In this document: positions 57,601 through 64,000 of the stretch, in pieces
Position numbering within the stretch: position 1 is the stretch's first letter
How the letters are laid out: every line of letters begins with the position of its first letter
From: Saxidomus purpurata
Taxonomy: Eukaryota > Mollusca > Bivalvia > Venerida > Veneridae
DNA length: 64,000 nucleotides
Direction: 5' to 3'
Assembly: GCA_022818135.1 (NCBI GenBank)
Contig: JAFMSR010000009.1
Location: forward strand, 26,041,636-26,105,635
The notes under the pieces: generated by a model
Seen by the model: the letters and a program-made list of their open reading frames with translations, nothing else
Told to the model about the DNA's origin: nothing
Database searches by the model: none
Program-made: the position numbers and the translations under genes

Positions 57601-58818
57601 AACTATAATTGACGGTCTGACCAGTACTAGCGCCAAGAGGGGGATTGTTTAAGTTGCATTGAAATTACGTGGACATTCTAAACCTGAAGCTCTGGGTTAG
57701 GACCCTAGGATGCCGGAGCTGTACCTATAAACCACGGCGCCTCCTATAGACACACGTGGAATAGTCATTCTTGCTGCTGTAAAATGTTGGTATTAAATGC
57801 TATACCTCTATAATATTAATTGTGAATCGTTGACTAAACACCGATATTTGTTCTCCAGGACAGTAGGCTTCGTGTCACCAGATAACAAGAAAAATATTTA
57901 CGGACAGAACCGTAAACTTGTGCAGTTAACTGATCTGAAACAACGGTTTGCCGAACATAAGTGTCAGTAAGTATAAGATAAAATAGAAGTAAGTCTATAG
58001 TCTGCCAATTGTCCACCCACGTGGCCGAGTGGTTAAGAGTCGCTGACTTGAAATCACTTTAAACTCTCACTGATTGAGGGTCATGGGTTCGATCCCCTAT
58101 GTCTCGTTATATAAGAAAGTTTGCAGCTTCTTACGGAGGAAGTGGTTCGTCCAATGAACGATGGTTAGGTAACTTGTCCGCCTGTTAAAAATGAACAAAA
58201 AACGATTTGAACGGGCGTTTAACTCCTGCAACAACAAAGTTTGCTTCCTCCAACCTCGCCTATTACCACTCACGACTTCCTAAGACACATGCAACTGCTC
58301 TCGTCTGGATTTGCATATAGATTTATTTCCATACAGTACTTATGCTTGTTTCGGTAAAGACCTAAATAAAAACAAATGACTCTGCTCTGAAATGAAAGTA
58401 ATTATCTTTCATGGTATAAGTGTTCTTGATGTCGCTATATGAAGACAACTATAGATAATATCGTATCGAATTCTGTTGTATCGTATCGTATCGCATCGCA
58501 TACATGTATTATTTAATTTCTTAACTTATTACGCAAATTCATTTCCACACAGATCTGTCTGTAGATAATATGGTATCGAATTGTATCGTATCGTATACAT
58601 CGTATCGTATACATGTGTAATTTAGTTTCTTAACCATATTAGAACCGATTCTTTTATACAGATATGTAGACCGTTGTATGGGATGTGTGTGTTCACAAGA
58701 AAGCAATTTGCACACAGCGGTGGTAGTGAAGACAAGTGTTAGCGTGGCAGAGTACGTAGACGATACTGAAACAGACTTTTTTTTCTTTGATGGTTGTTGC
58801 ATATGTGTCAATAACTAG
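54613..58818 (+). CDS. Spaetzle-like cystine-knot ligand precursor (gene 2, 5 coding exons)
   Basis: Coding exons 54613-54642, 54838-54908, 57087-57440, 57859-57966 and 58662-58818 join in frame: 720 nt, 239 residues. Residues 11-29 are a hydrophobic run near the N-terminus, read as a type II membrane anchor or uncleaved signal. Asn73 and Asn85 are in N-glycosylation sequons, so the C-terminal part should be outside the cell. RRKR (102-105) and RIKR (132-135) are furin-type sites. The C-terminal region has Cys149, 150, 187, 193, 196, 198, 233, 234 and 236, ending in GCCICVNN; TVGFVSP and QNRKLVQL with this spacing recall Spaetzle-type (Toll ligand) knots. An acceptor ending at 54597 implies a non-coding 5' exon. 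Another cystine-knot family is possible. Confidence 0.75.
54838..54908 (+). CDS. Spaetzle-like exon 2: membrane anchor
   Basis: Residues 11-33 plus two bases. About 19 residues of Val, Ile, Leu, Ala and Gly end in LVWRETR. The positive charge after the segment is modest, so orientation is inferred from the downstream glycosylation and cleavage sites. Confidence 0.72.
55380..55640 (+). repeat. SINE S3 copy in Spaetzle-like intron 2
   Basis: tRNA-like head (gacttgtaatcc, then caggttcgatccc), body with ggtctttcggatgagact, gcacaccgggcatgt, cttctgggggcgttgg and taccaacgata, collinear with 63493-63775. Confidence 0.75.
55714..56032. mobile_element. 319-bp MITE with 81-bp inverted ends
   Basis: Arms 55714-55794 and 55952-56032 are inverted copies with one mismatch seen. 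The outer end is acgatattttttcaggtcta. The 157-bp interior is non-coding. It lies in intron 2 of gene 2. Confidence 0.88.
56092..56947 (+). mobile_element. Tandem-core element F1, copy C (Spaetzle-like intron 2)
   Basis: Starts TTTTTAGTTCACCTGGC with hairpin partner gccagagtgagtt, then cgtccgtcgtccgtcg. The core has about three diverged F1 units; the end is gggccatcttagccctcttgtt-like. Complementary in orientation to copy A. Confidence 0.78.
57087..57440 (+). CDS. Spaetzle-like exon 3: prodomain and cleavage repeats
   Basis: Residues 34-151 plus two bases. A charged helical prodomain is followed by Cys89-x3-Cys93, then three tandem units carrying basic cleavage sites (57280-57426), then HGCCE at the start of the knot. 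Acceptor ATACAG|GGA, donor GAATC|GTAAGT. Confidence 0.75.
57280..57426 (+). repeat. Coding triplication: basic cleavage repeat
   Basis: Three in-frame units of 51, 45 and 51 nt (residues 99-115, 116-130, 131-147), each starting Gly-Arg and ending His. Units 1 and 3 keep RRKR and RIKR; unit 2 reads RRKW. Confidence 0.85.
57660..57745 (-). repeat. tRNA-like SINE head
   Basis: Minus strand: ggcgccgtggtttataggta then cctagggtcctaaccc at tRNA spacing; degenerate. Confidence 0.35.
57859..57966 (+). CDS. Spaetzle-like exon 4: knot first half
   Basis: Residues 152-187 plus two bases: STVGFVSPDNKKN, then QNRKLVQLTDLKQRF and EHKC (Cys187). Acceptor TTCTCCAG|GAC, donor TGTCA|GTAAGT. Confidence 0.75.
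58010..58180 (+). repeat. tRNA-Ser(TGA)-like SINE in Spaetzle-like intron 4
   Basis: gtggccgagtggttaagagt, gacttgaaatc (anticodon TGA), a long variable arm, then tgggttcgatcccc. Acceptor ends do not pair, and a SINE body (cggaggaagtggttcgtcc) follows. Confidence 0.65.
58450..58661. repeat. ~105-bp tandem duplicate before exon 5
   Basis: Both copies contain agataatat(c/g)gtatcgaatt, a cgtat-rich run, catacatgt and aatttctta/agtttctta, and both end in an acag acceptor-like site (about 58550 and 58661). Confidence 0.75.
58662..58818 (+). CDS. Spaetzle-like exon 5: knot second half and stop
   Basis: Residues 188-239 plus TAG. RCMGCVC gives Cys193, 196 and 198. A strand pair (TAVVVKTSVSVAEYV) is followed by an acidic then Phe-rich stretch and GCCICVNN with Cys233, 234 and 236. 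The closing C-x-C is typical of cystine knots. Confidence 0.75.
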
Positions 58819-59017
58819 ATGTGCTCAGACTTACCGGGACATACGAAATATACGTGCACTGTGTCGATTTACAGGACATACGAGTACACCGTGTTGTTGT
58901 TTTTTTACAAACCATGCGTATGATATTTCGATTACTAGTAATAATACAGCAGTTTTACTGGATGCGGCAGGATCAACGCCAACGTTCGTATGTTTTGTGT
59001 GGTAGGAGTGTGTCGAG

Positions 59018-59215
59018 GTTTTGAAATTCCTGCAAACTACAAGTCCATAATCAAGAATTGGTAAAATGTAGACATTGTAAAACATTATTTTCATTCTAAC
59101 AATATATGTTTTAGCAGGGCAATTTTATTATTTATTTTTCAAAGTTGCACACATAGTCAATTTTAGCATGCAAGTTGAGCGTATTATCCACATAAATACC
59201 TAATATTTTTAGTAG
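59018..59215 (-). mobile_element. LINE scrap
   Basis: Minus strand: KILGIYVDNTLNLHAKIDYV in one frame, then MKIMFYNVYILPILDYGLVV, the conserved region after the reverse transcriptase core. Both ends are lost. Confidence 0.65.
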
Positions 59216-59219
59216 TTAC

Positions 59220-60285
59220 ATACAGCTGAAGAAATAGCAGTGTTTTAGACTGGGGCGTTACCCAAGTGTGTAATTATTAAACAATCTAGAGGCTTTTCTC
59301 TGAAAATGATATTTTACCATAATAATACATTAAAACTTCAGTTGAAATTTTATAAAATATGAATTCTGCTTTTTTCTGCTTATGTCTTAAATCCAAGGCG
59401 CGTATTATTTTATGTTGTCTATAAATTTTAAATTATAACTGCAATGACGGGGAAAACGCGAAATCACATGAAATAGCGTTTTACCCGAAAAGTGCGCCAG
59501 TGGCCATGTCGGAAGCACAACATTATATATAGGAACTGTATGAGGTATCAAAAACATTTTAATCGGGTTTCAATGTGAAGTATCCTGAATTATGCACCGT
59601 TTGAATCGACAAATATATTTGAGGAGCATTTCACCTTAATCACGAAAAGTAGATGACGTCGACAGATATCACTGAAATGTGATTGAGGATTAATCATTAC
59701 ACATTGTGCATTTGTGAATCATGTAACCAAATGAAGAAATTAAATGTATTAATTCATTTTTTTATGTCACAAATAACCACATTTATAATATGACTCTACA
59801 AAATTTCTGAAACGAAGATAATCAGGGTAAAAGTAAGCCACAATCTCCACTTCCCCGCGGGTCGGGCCTGGTTTTCGTTATTTATATATACCAGGATTTG
59901 TTATATTAACGGATTGTGAAACGGTGCGAAAAAGGTCGAATTCTCTGCCGTAACGAGATTTTCCGAGATTTTGCGAGATTTCATCATCACAACGACGCCA
60001 TTTTAAGTAAGCGAATACAGAAAATCATCGATAATATCTTCTTCAATCTCTAAAATATTATCAATCTATCAACGTTGAATTTCTACATAACAAATTGGTA
60101 AGTTATGATTAATCCACTGACAAGTTATTTGTGAGAAGTCATATCGATTTTTTTGCAATATATACCCTTTCAAGTGCAGATCATCTGTAAGAATGTTTGA
60201 CGAGAAAGATGAGAAAATGGCGGAGCTGCGGCTAACATAGCCCAACTTTGTAGCGACTTTCTATCGTTCTTTTGTGTTTGCGTGA
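59220..60285 (+). promoter_or_regulatory. Possible promoter region with ATGGCGG-like motifs
   Basis: Complement of ATGGCG at about 59998 and aaaATGGCGGA at 60216, YY1-like sites typical of animal core promoters. A donor-like ttg|gtaagt at 60098 could end a 5' exon. No coding exon is attached, so this is speculative. Confidence 0.25.
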
Positions 60286-60525
60286 ATAATATGGATTTCG
60301 CTGCATTGAGAAAGGATTTGTTAAGTGTTCGCAGTAATTTCTTTTGTTAAAAAGCGGGTAATTGATGAAGGAGAAGTTCGTAAGTTTGGGCCAATTTTAA
60401 CTTTTGCGCTGAAAAATGGCGGCAAAATGGCGAACTTCTCCTTCATCAATTACCCGCTTTTTAACAAAAGAAATTACTGCGAACACTTAACAAATCCTTT
60501 CTCAATGCAGCCAAATCCATATTAT
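60286..60525. repeat. Near-perfect palindrome, 95-bp arms, 50-bp loop
   Basis: Arms 60286-60380 and 60431-60525 are exact complements except one base (cgctgc against the complement of gcagcc). The loop holds two overlapping ATGGCGG-type motifs. Confidence 0.92.
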
Positions 60526-60529
60526 ATCC

Positions 60530-62050
60530 TGTATATACTAAAACTGCAAAAAATGTCTGCTTGATGACTTTTCAGTTACTACTATTAAATAATATGTTAT
60601 TTGTTGTTTTGAAGCGGTAGATCTATATCGGGAGATTTCACTCACCTAGATCTAGTTTTATATTTCCCGAGCTAGGCGATAGTAATATTATGTCGAGGCG
60701 GGTAATTTATCCCCATATAGAATCTTCCACGTAAAAAACAAATACAAAATGTAACAATTTTATTACAATTCCCTTTCTTAAATTTTGAAAGATTTGGTTC
60801 ATTTTTCATTTTTTTAACGGATGAAATTAAACAGACCTTCAAATGCCTTTATGATACCGAAATGACACGTCGTGACGTCACAAAGGTTATTGAACTTGTC
60901 GTCCACTATTTTGTTTTGAAAAGCGCAAGATATTTCCTACGAATGCAGGTTGTGAAATAAATCATTTTCATACATTCATTTTTTCATACATTCCTAAAAT
61001 GTTTTCTCTTTCTTATGACTCCATATAAAACCTCATTCTTCTCAGTCAATGCTCCGTAGATATATACGTAGGCCCTAGGACCCCCAAACTTGGTTGCGAT
61101 ATATCTAAACCAGTGGGTAAACCCTGCTGGTTTTTGACGTCGTACTTTTAATATTACCGACCTATACATCGTCGTCAACAAATGCGTCTAGTCAGTCGGG
61201 AACTTTGTTTTGTCTTTTACATTGACATAAGACGCCAACAAACAAAAAATTGTGTAATTTTTCCCGATCTTAACTTTTGTATTTTACCACCGAAGTGGTA
61301 GACTGACAAAGGGAGGCCATGGCACCCGCAACAACAGCCAAGAGCAACGTCTTGTTTTGCACCTCCCGATTTTTACCCCCAATCCATGGTTGTTCAAGTG
61401 AATGTTTTTGATAATTTTGCCAATGTCTTTTGGTATATACCATACATTGCCACAATTATTGTGTTCCGGTTCTACATCTAGTATAAGACTGGAACTGCGG
61501 TGTTAGTAAAAGAGTGGGAAAATTATTTTTAAAAAATACACAAGATCGTCGAACTTTTTTCCAGAAGCGACTCTGTTAATGAAAGAGATGTTACCGTAAG
61601 CGGTTGTTGCGGAAAATATGGCGGATGCCACTAACCGAAGCCCCACTTGTTGACCCTTCGTACATGTTTATTGCTCTGATCCTTCTTCTAATTGTCATCA
61701 GATATATAATACCTGATATTGAACGTGTCGTTGTTACTTCAAAAGTTTCAATTTCACCATCCCGATCATTCATTTCATAAGTAATTTAGATACATTGACT
61801 GTTATTCACTGGTCGAGAACGTATAGTTATTTTACACTCATAATTAACATTAGTTTGGAGGTAACAACATATTTATTATGTTGATAGATTATGAGCTATT
61901 TATGTACTAAAATTATAGAACTATTGACATCCGTGAAAGATTGAAAAAACAAGAGTATTTTATTGACCTTTTACATGCAGTTTATTCCAATGAAAAGTAA
62001 ATACATGTAGTATTTTTCAATCCAAAAAATGTTATAACATTCTACTTGTC
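60530..62050. other. No confident gene
   Basis: Weak traces only: minus-strand ATG at about 61773 with an acidic N-terminus (MNDRDGEIETFEVTTTRS) and a possible donor near 61710, and a second ATGGCGG motif at 61617. Not enough for a gene call. Confidence 0.3.
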
Positions 62051-62054
62051 ATTT

Positions 62055-62130
62055 AGTTTATACTAATTTATTTACTGTCCATGCGAAACGAGTTCTTACA
62101 ACTTATTAATCGCTCTCATCGGCGGTTGAA
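62055..62130 (-). repeat. SINE S1 tail fragment
   Basis: Plus reading: actaatttatttactgtcca, tgcgaaacgagttcttacaa and cttattaatcgctct, matching the S1 3' end. Confidence 0.5.
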
Positions 62131-63014
62131 AATGTTACCAACTTCCGGGCAAAAGTTAGGTTAATACGGCTGCGACGAAAAACAAATAGTACGTACGAAG
62201 ATCAATAATGCCAAAAAAAAATCGATATTGAACAGCTTTTTTAGTGTAAAGTGGAACCAGTTCTACGCACAAGGTCAAAAGAGTTGTACTTGTCGACCAA
62301 ATGTAGCAACAAAAAAAATTGTTCCGGATGCTACAGGGTACTTCTGTGGTAAATGTATAAGTTAAGATCCGAGAAAAGTAAGATCATCTTTTGTTGCTTT
62401 GGTTCTTATCTTACGGGACTGTAAAAAGACAAAACAAACCGGGAAAAGGTACAATTCTGACTACGAATTCGTATGCTATCAACGTAAAACAGGCCATAAC
62501 AGCTCACAGACCGTAAAGAGTTTTAGGTCAAATTCCATGGTAACCTAAATAAAACTGAGACCCTAGAAGTAAATTCTTATGAGGGAGACTGACCATGACA
62601 TTCGTTTGAAGGTCACTTTTGTTTAGGTCAAAGGTCATGATTCCTTGAATATCAACTACACCGTTTGTCTTTTGTTCTGAATTTCTGTCTTAAATAGATA
62701 GTAATCATGTTCAAGGTCGCGATTACCGTTAAAAATGGTTAATTAATCAGAGGTTTATTTTTCATGACCAGGCCCAGTGCTTATAAAACTTTTTTATGCT
62801 CAACTGAGTTTGAGCCGTGACAAATCGAGTCTAATTCCTAGCACCATGTATTAGCTATGCATGCAGTTTAAAAGTCATTATAAAATTTAAAGAAAACTTT
62901 TACGACAAACCTTTATGAAGAAATTATAAAATGTGGCGATATTCAATAGATCAGCGAAAAAAGTTTTATAAGCACGGTACCAGGAGATGCCACTTTTTTA
63001 TTCTAATGTCATTG
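62131..63014. other. No recognised feature
   Basis: No exon or known repeat type was seen. Confidence 0.35.
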
Positions 63015-63428
63015 TTATACACTGTTGGAATCTGTAGTGTCGCCACACAAGTACATGTCTGTCACACAAATGAAGTTGAAAGCTGGCTTTCGTATAGAAA
63101 TGAACTCAAGTCTAGCTGTCCGAAGGTATAGGACCGATGACACGGCATTTCATCCTGCAGAGACACCCCATTTACTGTCTAATTATGACTCAGGATGGGT
63201 GTTTTAGGGGAAAACATTTCTTACTGCATCTTTAAATTTAAATTATTTGCGTCACTTCTGTGCCAAAATCATTGGCTAGTTTCCACATCAAGATAAAATT
63301 GAAATCTGAAATTACGGCGGCAGTGAACTGAAACATTTAACGTCATATCGTATGTTTACCAATGAGTATACAATATTAAATCCGGGATGATAGTTTTGGT
63401 AAACCAAATTAGTAAATTGTCTGTAATG
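63015..63428 (+). repeat. Dispersed block D1, copy 2
   Basis: Collinear with 50575-51025 over about 410 bp with small indels; lacks the cggtcctcttgttgc segment of copy 1. Confidence 0.75.
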
Positions 63429-63492
63429 AACCGAAGCGTAACCGGTCAATCGTTATTTAAAAAGACGTTTCAATGACCGTGTCTGCACAAAC

Positions 63493-63775
63493 GTCAGCCC
63501 AGATAGCTCAATCGGTAGAGCACGAGACTTGTAATCTCGGGGTAGCGGGTTCGATTCCCGGGGCTGACCAACTAAAATTACTAACAGTCTTTCGGATGAG
63601 ACTGAAACCGAGGACCCATGTATGGGTGCTATACACCTGGCATGTATAAGAAACAGGCGTGTCTCTGGAATCGGGACGCTTTCTGTATCTTGCAAGTTAT
63701 CCTCCGAAACCTAAAATAACTAACCTCTTCTGGGGGCGTTGGTCATATGGGAAACCGGTACCAACGATAAAGCCC
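63493..63775 (+). repeat. SINE S3, most complete copy
   Basis: The head at 63493-63570 has tagctcaatcggtagagc (D arm), an anticodon stem-loop cgagacttgtaatctcg (TGT, Thr-like) and gggttcgattccc (T arm), ending in CCA. Seven outer bases gtcagcc pair with ggctgac, but extra bases before the D arm break the canonical fold. The body matches 55380-55640. Confidence 0.75.
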
Positions 63776-63834
63776 TAATATACGATACGTGTCTGCACAA
63801 TTTACGGAATTTTGCACAAAAGAGGAAGGGACTC

Positions 63835-64000
63835 GTAGTCTATATTATGACGGACTAGCAATCCAGGGATCGAACCTAAATCCAGGGATCGAACCTATCT
63901 CACGCACTTACATTAACAATGGTCTTTCAGGGTGACATCTTTAATCGAGGTATCGCCGAGCAACTTAACATCATGATGTCTCTTGAACTTCGATACTATC
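63835..64000 (+). repeat. SINE S3-like copy cut by window end
   Basis: A duplicated atccagggatcgaacct, then acaatggtctttcagggtga and gtctcttgaacttcg as in the S3 body and the 51093 fragment. Confidence 0.5.

Noticed and set aside
58013..58105. Functional tRNA-Ser(TGA) gene
   Set aside because: Acceptor ends do not pair and a shared SINE body follows.
63493..63570. Functional tRNA-Thr gene
   Set aside because: The outer stem is displaced by extra bases before the D arm and a SINE body follows directly; called SINE head instead.

Overview
The window is nuclear DNA of an animal, most likely a marine bivalve mollusc. Evidence: genes are split by canonical GT-AG introns, the background is AT-rich, and the DNA is crowded with tRNA-headed SINEs, MITE-like foldbacks, 5'-truncated LINEs with (ATT)n tails, and elements whose middle is a tandem-repeat core, a type well known from bivalves. 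No bacterial, viral or CRISPR feature was seen. The phylum is inferred from repeat style and protein divergence; no species is claimed.

Two plus-strand protein genes can be assembled exon by exon. Gene 1 (21211-41625) has 20 coding exons that join in frame into 1356 codons. It encodes an orthologue of ANKIB1, an Ariadne-type RING-between-RING (RBR) E3 ubiquitin ligase: possible N-myristoylation site, ankyrin repeats, UBA-like region, RING1, IBR, RING2 with catalytic Cys509, Ariadne domain, an optional cysteine-rich cassette, a UIM, and a long acidic Ser/Thr-rich tail. Gene 2 (54613-58818) has 5 coding exons encoding a 239-residue type II membrane precursor. Its C-terminal cysteine pattern resembles Spaetzle/neurotrophin cystine-knot ligands, and a three-unit repeat carrying dibasic cleavage sites precedes the knot.

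Minus-strand coding traces are weaker: a candidate first exon at 10357-10438, an exon at 2005-2156, and a cluster of protein-like reading frames at 19547-20726 just upstream of gene 1. None is identified. A promoter-like stretch with several ATGGCGG motifs lies around 59990-61620.

Layout: 1-1345 minisatellite and repeat relic; 2-10.4 kb AT-rich with two foldback elements and the two minus-strand exons; 11.26-14.4 kb two tandem-core elements; 14.9-17.5 kb tandem duplications and a LINE; 18-19.5 kb a SINE split by a nested inverted-repeat element; 21.2-43.0 kb gene 1, whose introns hold two tandem-core elements, a LINE and many minisatellites; 43-54 kb repeats; 54.6-58.8 kb gene 2; 59-64 kb a LINE scrap, a near-perfect 95-bp-arm palindrome and a duplicated repeat/SINE block. 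The two genes show no evident functional link beyond both belonging to families connected with signalling.
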